The notes: generated from the sequence alone by a model not told the origin. Shown: positions 1 through 6,631, numbered from the stretch's first letter. The stretch: DNA of 11,704 bases from a gamma proteobacterium symbiont of Bathyaustriella thionipta (GCA_025656895.1 JAHXHF010000074.1:1-11704), one strand, 5' to 3'. Made by a program: numbers and translations.

Positions 1-104
1 GGCCAAAAATGCAGGCAATTGACTGAATTCGACGGCGGGCGGGGTCATAGCCCCTCGAAAATAGCGAGTTTTCTGCCGGACACTATTTACTCCTGCTCGT
101 TTGT

Positions 105-130
105 TGAAAAATTGTTCCAGACAATTTTTT
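105..130. repeat. 26-base hairpin repeat, copy 1
   Basis: A perfect inverted repeat, AAAAATTGT (107-115) and ACAATTTTT (121-129) around the loop TCCAG, ends in a run of T. The 26 bases from 105 to 130 recur exactly at 176-201. The stem is nearly all A and T. It could act as a weak terminator on either strand, since both ends are A/T runs, or be a unit of a dispersed intergenic repeat family. Confidence 0.8.
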
Positions 131-175
131 ATTCAGCACATCCCTGTGCCTCACCCTGCGGGCTCCCTCTGGTCG

Positions 176-201
176 TGAAAAATTGTTCCAGACAATTTTT
201 T
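176..201. repeat. 26-base hairpin repeat, copy 2
   Basis: This is an exact copy of the element at 105-130, in the same orientation and 71 bases further on. The stem arms are at 178-186 and 192-200, with the loop TCCAG at 187-191. The 45 bases between the copies are unrelated, GC-rich sequence. Two copies are too few to call an array. Confidence 0.8.
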
Positions 202-243
202 CAAACCCGGAATGCGGGTCCTCATCCGGCCACCACCACTAAT

Positions 244-275
244 AAAAAAGGGTCGCCTTATCGGGCAACCCTTTT
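244..275 (-). terminator. Rho-independent terminator of ssrA
   Basis: Read on the minus strand this is an intrinsic terminator: GGGTTGCC, loop CGATAA, GGCGACCC, then six T. Four A at the base pair with four of the T, giving a stem of up to 12 pairs with one G-T wobble. On the plus strand that wobble becomes a C-A mismatch, so the structure favours the ssrA direction. It begins five bases beyond the CCA end of tmRNA, where the ssrA terminator is expected. Confidence 0.9.
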
Positions 276-279
276 GTAT

Positions 280-654
280 TGGTGGAGGCGGCGGGAATCG
301 AACCCGCGTCCGCAAATCCTCTGCCTTCGGCTCTACATGCTTAGTGGTGTCTATTAAATTTAACCGGCTAATACCCGACACACAGGGCGCTCAGACGGCG
401 ATTTCGGTAAGGTTTTAGCGCTTTGGCCCCGAACAAGCCGCTACGAGATCTTATGAGATATGATGCCTGAATGTTCCGAAGAACCTGGACGCATAAGCAC
501 GGCTCCAGTCAGACAGCACCCTACTGGGTATTAAGCAGCGAGTGCGTAGTTGTCGTCGTTGGCAACTATAAGTTTGCAGTAGGATTTACGAGGAAATCTG
601 CCCCTCGGCATGCACCCAAGGTTTCGCAACCCACGTCGAAGCCAGGTCGCCCCC
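280..654 (-). ncRNA. ssrA: Transfer-messenger RNA (tmRNA)
   Basis: tmRNA rescues ribosomes stalled on broken or stop-less mRNA, adding a tag that sends the unfinished protein to proteases. The ends were set by base pairing. The 5' GGGGGCG (648-654) pairs with CGCCTCC near the 3' end to make a 7-pair acceptor stem with one G-U, followed by ACCA ending at 280. The T-arm, with loop TTCGATTC, lies just before the acceptor strand. The internal reading frame (531-563) encodes ANDDNYALAA and then TAA, one residue different from the E. coli tag ANDENYALAA. Its length of 375 nt is close to the 363 nt of E. coli. It is a one-piece, not a permuted, tmRNA. Its partner gene smpB is about 2.1 kb upstream on the same strand, with acs in between. 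Confidence 0.98.
531..563 (-). other. tmRNA tag reading frame (ANDDNYALAA)
   Basis: This is the resume codon GCC (561-563) through ten sense codons to TAA (531-533) within ssrA. It encodes the degradation tag ANDDNYALAA. The C-terminal ALAA is the part recognised by ClpXP and ClpAP in known systems, and the AND start is the stretch contacted by the adaptor SspB in E. coli. Confidence 0.95.
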
Positions 655-700
655 CAGGATGTGAACCCTGTTTACGACTCAGGGATTCAATCTGGTAGAC

Positions 701-729
701 AGTGTAAGCGGCTGCAAGTTCCGTAGCAA
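701..729 (-). promoter_or_regulatory. Possible ssrA promoter
   Basis: On the minus strand TTGCTA (724-729) and TACACT (701-706) are 17 bases apart, each matching four of six bases of the sigma-70 consensus. Transcription would begin near 694 and leave a leader of about 40 bases before the mature 5' end at 654, which RNase P would remove. A short hairpin (CCCTG and CAGGG) lies within that leader. The match is modest and other promoters are possible. Confidence 0.35.
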
Positions 730-787
730 GCAGACTGTGCAAGTATTCGTGCAAATTCCCCCTTCAGATATTTCAAATCTCCCCTGG

Positions 788-808
788 CCCCTCTTTGCTA
801 AAGAGGGG
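788..808. repeat. C-rich/G-rich hairpin after acs
   Basis: A perfect nine-pair inverted repeat, CCCCTCTTT (788-796) and AAAGAGGGG (800-808) with a three-base loop, sits 20 bases past the acs stop codon. No T run follows on the acs strand, so it is not a standard intrinsic terminator, though it may stabilise the mRNA 3' end. It resembles the structure at 10079-10137 and looks like a member of a C-rich/G-rich intergenic repeat type. Confidence 0.7.
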
Positions 809-827
809 GACTGGTTGAACTTATATC

Positions 828-2780
828 TTATTTATTCAGCCGGTTTTCAATCAAATCATCCACTACCGATGGATCGGCCAGGGTTGAGGTGTCGCCCAGT
901 GCGTCTACTTCGTTGGCGGCTATCTTGCGCAGTATGCGGCGCATGATTTTACCGGAACGGGTTTTGGGCAGGCCGGGTGCCCATTGCATGAGGTTGACCT
1001 TGGCGATCGGGCCAATTTCCTTGCGTACCTGTGCGACCAGTTCGGCTTTGAGTTCGTCTGAACCGTTTTCACCGTGATTGAGGGTGACATAGGCATAAAT
1101 GCCCTGGCCGGTGATGTCGTGCGGATAGCCGACCACGGCGGCTTCGGCCACTTTGGGGTGCAGTACCAGTGCCGATTCAATCTCGGCGGTGCCCAGACGG
1201 TGGCCGGAGACATTCAGCACATCATCCACGCGGCCGGTAATCCAGTAGTAGCCGTCTTCATCACGTTTTGCGCCGTCACCGGTGAAATAGTAGCCGGGAT
1301 ACATCTGGAAATAGGTTTCATAAAAGCGCCGATGGTCACCATACAGGCTGCGCATCTGTGAAGGCCAGGGGGCTTTGATGGCGAGGTTGCCGCTGGCGGG
1401 GTTGCCGGTAATTTCGTTACCTTCTTCATCCAGCAGGCAGGGTTGCACACCGAAAAAGGGCAGTGTGGCAGAGCCGGGCTTCAGATCGGTTGCGCCGGGC
1501 AGCGGGGTAATCAGATGCGAGCCGGTTTCGGTCTGCCACCAGGTATCCACAATGGGGCAGTGATTGTGACCCACTACGCGGTTGTACCATTCCCAGGCTT
1601 CCGGGTTGATGGGTTCGCCCACCGTACCCAGTACCCGCAATGATTGCAGCGAACAGGCTTTTACCGGTTCTTCACCCACGGCCATGAGCGCGCGTATGGC
1701 GGTCGGGGCGGTATAGAAGCTGGCTACCTGATGTTTGTCGATAATCTGCCAGAAACGACCGGCATCCGGCCAGGTGGGTACGCCTTCAAACATCAGGCTG
1801 GTGGCGCCGTTGGTGAGCGGGCCGTAAACAATGTAGCTGTGTCCGGTAACCCAGCCGATGTCGGCGGTACACCAGTAAACTTCGCCGTCTTTGTAATCAA
1901 ACACCAGTTTGTGCGTCATGGCGGCCTGTAACAGATAGCCGCCGGTGGTGTGCAGCACGCCCTTGGGTTTGCCGGTGGAACCGGAGGTGTAGAGGATAAA
2001 CAGTGGGTCTTCCGCGTCCATGGCTTCGGCTTCACAAACCGCATCGGCTGTGGCCATGGCTTCGTGATACCAGATATCACGTCCGTCCTGCCAGGCTACT
2101 TCACCGTCACCGCGTTTTACTACGATGGAAGTATGTACATTCGGACATTTTTGCAGAGCGCTATCGGCATTCTTTTTCAGTGGCAGCGCCTTGCCGGTAC
2201 GCATGGAGTGGTCGGCGGTAATCAGGCATTGGCAGTCGGAATCCAGAATGCGATTGGCCAGCGCTTCGGGTGAGAAGGCGCTGAATACAATGGAATGCAC
2301 CGCGCCGATGCGGGTGCAGGCCAGCATGGCGACGACCGCTTCGGGAATCATTGGCATATAGATGGATACGCGATCACCTTTTTTAACACCGCGATCTTTC
2401 AGCACATTGGCGAACCTGTTTACATCGGCATGCAGTTCGGCATAAGTGATGTGACGGCTGGCTTCATCGGGATGATCGGCTTCCCACAGAATAGCGGTTT
2501 GCCCGGCGCGTTCGGGCAGATGACGATCCAGACAGTTGACCGAAATATTCAGCTCGCCGCCCTTGAACCAGTTGATGTGCAGGTCATCTTCGCCAAAGCT
2601 CCAGTCCAGTACCTTGTCCCAGGGTTTTGACCAGCTGAGATAGTCTTGCGCCTGCTGCGCCCAGAAGCCGTCGGGATCATCGACCGATTGCTGATACAGG
2701 GCATCATACTGGGCTTTGTTGACGTTGGCCTGGGCCGCAAATTCGGCGGGAACCGGATAGATTTTTTTACTTTCGGACAT
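828..2780 (-). CDS. acs: Acetyl-CoA synthetase (acetate-CoA ligase)
   Basis: This cytosolic AMP-forming enzyme turns acetate, ATP and CoA into acetyl-CoA through an acetyl-adenylate. At 650 residues it is full length (E. coli Acs has 652). Visible motifs are the phosphate-binding loop YTSGSTGKPKG (264-274), DTWWQTETG (412-420) with the tryptophan that shapes the acetate pocket, YFTGDGAKRDEDG (498-510), hinge GRVDD (516-520), and PKTRSGK (605-611). Lys611 of that last motif corresponds to the lysine that Pat-type enzymes acetylate to switch Acs off. The ATG start has a good ribosome site, AAGGAA (2789-2794), eight bases upstream. Only 17 bases separate it from smpB on the same strand, so the two are probably one transcript. 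No separate acs promoter or activator site was recognised. Confidence 0.97.
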   Translation of the reverse strand: MSESKKIYPVPAEFAAQANVNKAQYDALYQQSVDDPDGFWAQQAQDYLSWSKPWDKVLDWSFGEDDLHINWFKGGELNISVNCLDRHLPERAGQTAILWEADHPDEASRHITYAELHADVNRFANVLKDRGVKKGDRVSIYMPMIPEAVVAMLACTRIGAVHSIVFSAFSPEALANRILDSDCQCLITADHSMRTGKALPLKKNADSALQKCPNVHTSIVVKRGDGEVAWQDGRDIWYHEAMATADAVCEAEAMDAEDPLFILYTSGSTGKPKGVLHTTGGYLLQAAMTHKLVFDYKDGEVYWCTADIGWVTGHSYIVYGPLTNGATSLMFEGVPTWPDAGRFWQIIDKHQVASFYTAPTAIRALMAVGEEPVKACSLQSLRVLGTVGEPINPEAWEWYNRVVGHNHCPIVDTWWQTETGSHLITPLPGATDLKPGSATLPFFGVQPCLLDEEGNEITGNPASGNLAIKAPWPSQMRSLYGDHRRFYETYFQMYPGYYFTGDGAKRDEDGYYWITGRVDDVLNVSGHRLGTAEIESALVLHPKVAEAAVVGYPHDITGQGIYAYVTLNHGENGSDELKAELVAQVRKEIGPIAKVNLMQWAPGLPKTRSGKIMRRILRKIAANEVDALGDTSTLADPSVVDDLIENRLNK

Positions 2781-2797
2781 ATTGTAAGTTCCTTGGT

Positions 2798-3274
2798 TTA
2801 TTGATATTTCAGGCCGCGTTGTTTGTCACGCTGCCAGTCACGTTCTTTGATTAGCGCGCGTTTGTCGTGTTGCTTTTTACCCTTGGCCAGACCCACTTCC
2901 AGTTTGGCGCGACCGCGTTTCCAGTACATGGCGGTGGCCACCAGGGTATAGCCTTTGCGTTCGACCTGGCCGATGAGCTTGCTTAGTTCCTGGCGATGCA
3001 TAAGCAGCTTGCGGGTGCGCGTGGCATCGGGGTGAATGTGTGTGGAAGCGGTCTGTAGCGGCGTTATCATGGCTCCCAGCAGCCAGGCTTCACCCTGTTT
3101 GATGATGATGTGGCTTTCGGTCAGTTGTACGCGCCCGGCACGCAGGCTTTTTACTTCCCAGCCTTGCAGCACCAGACCGGCTTCAAATCGCTGCTCGATA
3201 AAAAAGTCAAATCTGGCTTTTTTATTCAGTGCGATGGTGGCGCTGTCACTGGATGATTTCTTGTTTTTGCTCAT
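2798..3274 (-). CDS. smpB: SsrA-binding protein SmpB
   Basis: SmpB binds the tRNA-like part of tmRNA and carries it into stalled ribosomes, its C-terminal tail reading the empty mRNA channel. The 158 residues match the usual size. The family pattern is plain: SATIALNKKARFDF (11-24), GWEVKSLRAGRVQLTESH (38-55), then a basic tail, KGKKQHDKRALIKERDW (131-147), ending in GLKYQ. The N-terminus aligns with E. coli SmpB (SATIALNK near residue 11 in both), so the ATG at 3272-3274 is right. No ribosome binding site precedes it, and the likely -10 box ends only eight bases before the ATG, so the mRNA may be leaderless. It is the first gene of a probable smpB-acs operon. Confidence 0.97.
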   Translation of the reverse strand: MSKNKKSSSDSATIALNKKARFDFFIEQRFEAGLVLQGWEVKSLRAGRVQLTESHIIIKQGEAWLLGAMITPLQTASTHIHPDATRTRKLLMHRQELSKLIGQVERKGYTLVATAMYWKRGRAKLEVGLAKGKKQHDKRALIKERDWQRDKQRGLKYQ

Positions 3275-3282
3275 GCGGCGCT

Positions 3283-3311
3283 ATTGTACTGACAGAGTCG
3301 CACGCTGTCAG
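3283..3311 (-). promoter_or_regulatory. Strong smpB promoter
   Basis: On the minus strand CTGACA (3306-3311, five of six) and TACAAT (3283-3288, five of six) are exactly 17 bases apart. A start six to eight bases after the -10 box falls at or within two bases of the smpB ATG. An inverted repeat, CTGACAG (3289-3295) and CTGTCAG (3305-3311), fills the spacer and overlaps the -35 box. It could be an operator, but no known regulator was matched. Confidence 0.7.
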
Positions 3312-3402
3312 TTGCCAATACGGTGCGTATTTTGAGAGTATTGCGCCGCTAGCAGAAAAAATACACAGCGGCCGCTTCATCAGCGGTACAAGAGGGGACT
3401 GA

Positions 3403-4839
3403 ATGTCAATAGAGAAACAATCAATACACGGTCAGTGGTCATCACGCTGGATTTTTATTCTGGCGGCTACCGGTTCGGCGGTGGGGCTGGGTAATATCTG
3501 GAAATTTCCCTACATCGCGGGTGAAAACGGTGGTGGTGCTTTTGTTCTGGTTTATCTGGGGTGTGTCGCCCTGATTGGTATTCCGGTGATGATGGCCGAG
3601 ATTCTGATGGGTCGTCGCGGCCGGCAAAGCCCCATTAATACCATGGCGTATCTGGCGGATACTGAAAAAACCTCACGCCTGTGGATCGGCCTGGGCTGGA
3701 TGGGGGTATTGGCCGGTTTTCTGATTCTTTCTTATTACAGCGTTATTGCCGGCTGGGCCATGGCGTATGTTTTTCGTTCGGCCTCGGGAGCCTTTGTCGG
3801 CCAGAACGCGCAACAGATTGGCGATATGTTCGCCGCTTTTATCGGTTCTCCGGAAAAACTGCTGGTCTGGCATAGCCTGTTTATGCTGGCCACTATGGTG
3901 GTGGTGGCGCGCGGGGTGAAAGAAGGTCTTGAAAAGGCGGTAGTTTCCCTGATGCCCCTGTTGTTTATCCTGTTGGCGGTACTGATTGGTTACGCATTAA
4001 GCAGTGGCGCTTTTGCCGAAGGCTTTAATTTTCTGTTTGCAGCCGATTTTGGCAAGGTTTTTTATCTGTGCGAGTCTGTTAACGGGGTGGAAACCTGCCG
4101 CTTTACTTTCGGCCCGATACTGACTGCCATGGGGCATGCCTTTTTTACCCTCAGTCTGGGTATGGGCGCGATCATGGTGTACGGCTCCTATATGCCGAAA
4201 AACGTATCCATCGCACGGGCTACTTTCTGGATTGCGGGAGCCGATACACTGGTGGCATTGATGGCGGGTCTGGCTATTTTTCCAATTGTGTTTGCCAATC
4301 ATCTGGAACCGGCCGCCGGGCCGGGCCTGATTTTTACCACTTTGCCGATTGCTTTCGGACAAATGGTCGGCGGCCGGTTTTTTGGTAGTCTGTTTTTTAT
4401 ATTACTGGTGTTCGCGGCCTGGACCTCTTCGATTTCATTAATTGAACCGGCGGTAGCCTGGCTGGTTGAAAACCGGGGGCTGAGCCGGCTGCGGGCTTCG
4501 ATGGTGGCCGGTATTGCGACCTGGGCAGTGGGCATACTGACGATTATGTCGTTCAGTGACTGGGCCTTTAGCTTCCATTTTCTCGGTCAGAAGAAAAGTG
4601 ACGGCCTGTTTGATGTGCTGGATATTCTGACGGCCAATATCATGTTGCCGCTGGGTGGTTTACTGATAGCAGTGTATGCGGGATGGGTGGCCAGTCGCAA
4701 ACTCAGCCGGGATGAATTGGCAATGGGTGATGGCCCGGCTTACCGATTGTGGTATTTTGTGGTTCGTTATATTTCTCCACTGGCGGTAATGGTGGTTTTA
4801 TTGAATGCGCTGGGGGTGTTTGATTCGTGGCTGTCGTAG
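3403..4839 (+). CDS. Sodium-dependent transporter, NSS/SNF family
   Basis: An inner-membrane symporter that uses the sodium gradient to take up an amino acid or similar small molecule; the substrate cannot be read from sequence. The family signature is clear: SAVGLGNIWKFPYIAGENGG (25-44), with Gly24, Ala26, Val27 and Asn31 matching the TM1 sodium ligands known from LeuT. I count 11 hydrophobic segments (about 16-36, 44-66, 97-124, 154-171, 178-199, 236-262, 272-298, 325-350, 364-384, 408-430, 447-468). Eleven, rather than the animal twelve, is usual in bacterial members. The ATG has a strong ribosome site, AGAGGGG (3391-3397). Two cysteines (223 and 232) flank a short loop after segment 5 and could form a disulfide. 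The gene is divergent from smpB and its end overlaps ratA by 13 bases. Confidence 0.93.
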   Translation: MSIEKQSIHGQWSSRWIFILAATGSAVGLGNIWKFPYIAGENGGGAFVLVYLGCVALIGIPVMMAEILMGRRGRQSPINTMAYLADTEKTSRLWIGLGWMGVLAGFLILSYYSVIAGWAMAYVFRSASGAFVGQNAQQIGDMFAAFIGSPEKLLVWHSLFMLATMVVVARGVKEGLEKAVVSLMPLLFILLAVLIGYALSSGAFAEGFNFLFAADFGKVFYLCESVNGVETCRFTFGPILTAMGHAFFTLSLGMGAIMVYGSYMPKNVSIARATFWIAGADTLVALMAGLAIFPIVFANHLEPAAGPGLIFTTLPIAFGQMVGGRFFGSLFFILLVFAAWTSSISLIEPAVAWLVENRGLSRLRASMVAGIATWAVGILTIMSFSDWAFSFHFLGQKKSDGLFDVLDILTANIMLPLGGLLIAVYAGWVASRKLSRDELAMGDGPAYRLWYFVVRYISPLAVMVVLLNALGVFDSWLS

Positions 4840-5261
4840 AAAAATCTGCACTGGTAAGACATTCCGCGCATCAGATGTATCAACTGGTATGCGATGTTGA
4901 GCAATATCAGGATTTTCTGCCCTGGTGCAAATCTTCACGGCTGCTTTCACAGGATCCGGAGCGGATTTGCGGCGAGATTGAAGTGGCACGTATCGGCATC
5001 AGCCAGACTTTTCAAACCTGTAATCGTCTGATACCCGATGAGCGCATGGACATAGAATTGGTAAAAGGCCCTTTTACGCGTCTGGATGGTGCCTGGAAAT
5101 TTACCGCGCTGCGTGAAGATGCCTGTAAAATTGAACTGGAACTGCATTTTGAGTTTTCCGGCGCGTTGATTAACAAGGCTTTCGGTCTGTTTTTTACCCA
5201 GGCCGCGAACTCTATGGTCGATGCTTTCTGTAAACGAGCGGATGAGTTGTACATTGACTGA
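4827..5261 (+). CDS. ratA: RatA / COQ10-like START-fold protein
   Basis: A 144-residue SRPBCC-fold protein of the Coq10/RatA family. Mitochondrial COQ10 binds ubiquinone and helps it function. The E. coli member was named RatA after a proposed toxin effect on ribosome assembly, so its true role is disputed. Supporting sequence is the N-terminal strand VEKSALVRHSAHQMYQLV (4-21), DVEQYQDFLPWCKSS (23-37), LVKGPFTRLDGAW (78-90) and the C-terminal helix TQAANSMVDAFCKRA (124-138). The start is GTG, inside the end of the transporter gene. The next in-frame ATG would remove the first strand, so GTG is preferred. It is translationally close to rnfH, which overlaps its end, as in many gammaproteobacteria. 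Confidence 0.9.
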   Translation: MAVVEKSALVRHSAHQMYQLVCDVEQYQDFLPWCKSSRLLSQDPERICGEIEVARIGISQTFQTCNRLIPDERMDIELVKGPFTRLDGAWKFTALREDACKIELELHFEFSGALINKAFGLFFTQAANSMVDAFCKRADELYID

Positions 5262-5574
5262 AGAAACTTTTGAAATTGAAGTGGCCTACGCCTTGCCGGA
5301 TGAGCAGGTATTGTTGAAAGCACAGGTGGAGAAGGGCGCAACCGTGCTGGCCGGTATCGAAAAATCGGGCATACTGAAGAAATTCCCGCAAATAGATCCG
5401 CACAAGGATGCAGTGGGTATTTTTGGTAAAAAAACCAAAGCGGATGCCTTGCTGTCAGCGGGTGACCGGATTGAAATTTACCGGCCCTTGATTGCCGACC
5501 CGAAAGAAGCACGCAAAAAACGCGCGGCCAAAGGCAAACCGATGAAAAAGGGAGCGGCCGCTAAAGGCGGCTGA
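5242..5574 (+). CDS. rnfH: RnfH family ubiquitin-like protein
   Basis: A small beta-grasp protein of the RnfH (RatB) family. It is found next to ratA in many proteobacteria and, in some, linked to the Rnf electron-transport complex; its function is not settled. The 110-residue product has EIEVAYALPDEQ (11-22), close to the start of E. coli RnfH, and GDRIEIYRPLIADPKEARKK (74-93), the family hallmark. The lysine-rich tail (to residue 110) is longer than in E. coli (96 residues in total). I chose ATG 5242, overlapping ratA by 20 bases. An ATG at 5221 would add seven residues the family lacks, and a TTG at 5254 is also possible. No rnf operon is in the window. Confidence 0.88.
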   Translation: MSCTLTEETFEIEVAYALPDEQVLLKAQVEKGATVLAGIEKSGILKKFPQIDPHKDAVGIFGKKTKADALLSAGDRIEIYRPLIADPKEARKKRAAKGKPMKKGAAAKGG

Positions 5575-5599
5575 GAGGTTGGCTATTTCCTGAACCTCT
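5574..5599. terminator. Hairpin between convergent rnfH and bamE
   Basis: AGAGGTT (5574-5580) and AACCTCT (5593-5599) form a seven-pair stem with a 12-base loop, starting on the last base of the rnfH stop codon. The place suits a shared terminator for two convergent genes, but no T run follows on either strand, so the call is weak. Confidence 0.35.
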
Positions 5600-5627
5600 A
5601 CCTGCAGGGCGGCTAAAGATTCAGCGA

Positions 5628-6122
5628 TTAACTGTCTTCATCCAGACTGATGGCACGCAACATGCGGGTAATGTAACCGGTATCTTCCTCCTGGTCGGGT
5701 ACTTCCACCACAATGTCTTCCTGTTCCTGCATGGCGTCATAGGGTTCCGGATGAAAATCACCCTGAATACTGACCAGCCGGTTATCATCGAAAAGGACAG
5801 TAAGATTTTCTTTCTGTTCCAGGTCGCCGGCTTTTTCATAGGAATAGAAATAGTCCCAGCGATTCTGATGAAAAGGATCAACCAGCAGCGTCGTTCCCAG
5901 CAAAAAATTAACCTGGCGTTTGCTCATGCCGGGTTGTAGCTGGTTGACCTGATTCTGAGTGACTACATTGCCCTGCTGCACAGGAGCCTGATAAACAGGC
6001 GCAAGCAAGGCCATGGCTTTGGGAACCTGGGATGTGGCTTCACCCACGCTGCGGGAAAAAGCACAGCCACCGTTAATAACGCTTGCAAGCAGCAGGCTAG
6101 TAATGAGAAGCTTTCGTATCAT
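5628..6122 (-). CDS. bamE: Outer-membrane assembly lipoprotein BamE (SmpA/OmlA)
   Basis: BamE is a lipoprotein of the BAM complex, which folds beta-barrel proteins into the outer membrane. A signal peptide is plain: MIRK, a hydrophobic stretch, then a lipobox ending in Cys20 (NGGC), the predicted lipid-anchored first residue. The conserved core follows: APVQQGN (46-52), LQPGMSKRQVNFLLGT (62-77), DPFHQNRWDYFY (82-93) and LTVLFDDNRLVSIQGD (107-122). At 164 residues it is longer than the 113-residue E. coli protein. The extra parts are about 20 residues after the lipid anchor and an acidic tail of some 40 residues rich in Glu and Asp. Divergent bamE-fur pairs are common in gammaproteobacteria. 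The start codon lacks a clear ribosome site. Confidence 0.94.
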   Translation of the reverse strand: MIRKLLITSLLLASVINGGCAFSRSVGEATSQVPKAMALLAPVYQAPVQQGNVVTQNQVNQLQPGMSKRQVNFLLGTTLLVDPFHQNRWDYFYSYEKAGDLEQKENLTVLFDDNRLVSIQGDFHPEPYDAMQEQEDIVVEVPDQEEDTGYITRMLRAISLDEDS

Positions 6123-6158
6123 TAATATAAATCTGACTTTTTGACTGGTAATTCGCCT

Positions 6159-6164
6159 ATCATA
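6159..6164 (-). promoter_or_regulatory. Possible bamE -10 box
   Basis: On the minus strand TATGAT matches five of six bases of the -10 consensus and lies 36 bases before the bamE ATG. The -35 region at the right distance (TTCCGG) is poor. The same 86-base gap must also hold fur signals: TTGACT at 6141-6146 resembles a -35 box, but no good -10 box follows at the usual spacing. I see no clear Fur box (GATAATGATAATCATTATC type). Confidence 0.3.
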
Positions 6165-6208
6165 ACGGAAAAACAGCGAAGCCGGAACAATTCTGGGAGA
6201 GGATCACG

Positions 6209-6631
6209 TTGGAAAACCAGCAAATTAGAAAAGCGGGCCTGAAAGTAACCCTGCCAAGAGTGAAAATACTGGAGATTCTGGAAACTTCCAATGATCGCCA
6301 TCTGAGCGCGGAAGATGTTTATAAACAGCTGCTGAAAAATGACTCGGATATTGGTCTGGCCACGGTTTACCGGGTGCTGACCCAGTTCGAAACCGCCGGT
6401 CTGGTTAATCGGCATCATTTTGAAGGCGGTCATTCTGTTTTTGAGTTGAGTCAGGGCGGGCATCACGATCATCTGGTGTGTGTTAAATGTGGCCGTGTGG
6501 TGGAGTTTTTTGATGAAGTTATCGAAGAACGGCAAAAAGCCATTGCCAGGGATAACGGTTTTAAGATGCAGGACCATTCGCTGATTATCTATGGTGTGTG
6601 CGATCAGGGTGATTGCCAAAGCAGCTCTTGA
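6209..6631 (+). CDS. fur: Ferric uptake regulator Fur
   Basis: Fur is a dimeric repressor that, loaded with ferrous iron, binds AT-rich operators and shuts off iron-uptake genes. The 140 residues show the winged-helix part with recognition helix LATVYRVLTQFE (50-61), the metal-site cluster HHDHLVCVKCG (85-95) with Cys91 and Cys94, and a second pair CDQGDC (131-136). The two CxxC-like pairs suggest a structural zinc site. The start is TTG, backed by the good ribosome site GGAGAGG (6196-6202) six bases upstream and by the family N-terminus (LKVTLPRVKILEIL). It is divergent from bamE. hypD follows after only 29 bases with no evident promoter, so fur and the hyp genes may share a transcript. Confidence 0.96.
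   Translation: MENQQIRKAGLKVTLPRVKILEILETSNDRHLSAEDVYKQLLKNDSDIGLATVYRVLTQFETAGLVNRHHFEGGHSVFELSQGGHHDHLVCVKCGRVVEFFDEVIEERQKAIARDNGFKMQDHSLIIYGVCDQGDCQSSS

Larger units (their letters stand above)
1..243. other. Gene-free flank downstream of ssrA
   Basis: I see no credible gene here. The one open frame on the plus strand (19-357) has no ribosome binding site, runs through two copies of a hairpin repeat and the ssrA terminator, and ends inside ssrA on the opposite strand, so it is almost certainly not coding. The contents are short hairpins, such as GGGG at 41-44 with CCCC at 51-54, and the duplicated 26-base palindromic repeat listed separately. The flank lies on the 3' side of ssrA, the side where genomic islands often insert, but no second copy of the ssrA 3' end is visible in it. 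Confidence 0.6.

Noticed and set aside
105..201. Possible CRISPR array from two palindromic repeats with a 45-base spacer
   Set aside because: Only two copies exist, no third repeat lies at the expected 71-base step on either side, and no cas gene is present. A dispersed hairpin repeat explains it better.
1..300. ssrA 3' end as an island attachment site
   Set aside because: No second copy of the ssrA 3' end and no integrase gene is in the window, so insertion cannot be supported from this sequence alone.
19..357. Open frame of 112 codons on the plus strand at the left edge
   Set aside because: It runs through two identical hairpin repeats, the ssrA terminator and into ssrA on the other strand, with no ribosome site and no known family.
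656..695. tRNA-like sequence upstream of ssrA (GGTTCACATCC resembles a T-loop)
   Set aside because: The stems do not pair as in a tRNA and no anticodon arm or acceptor stem can be formed.
1644..2630. Several open frames of about 100 codons on the plus strand within acs
   Set aside because: They are antisense to a full-length, intact acs and reflect its codon bias, not real genes.
5221..5241. Upstream ATG as the start of rnfH
   Set aside because: It adds seven residues with no counterpart in the family and lengthens the overlap with ratA to 41 bases.
6123..6208. Fur autoregulation box between bamE and fur
   Set aside because: No stretch matches the GATAATGATAATCATTATC consensus well enough to support a call.
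6122..6619. 165-codon open frame on the minus strand opposite fur
   Set aside because: It lies almost wholly antisense to fur, which matches its family throughout. No ribosome site or known family supports the opposite strand.
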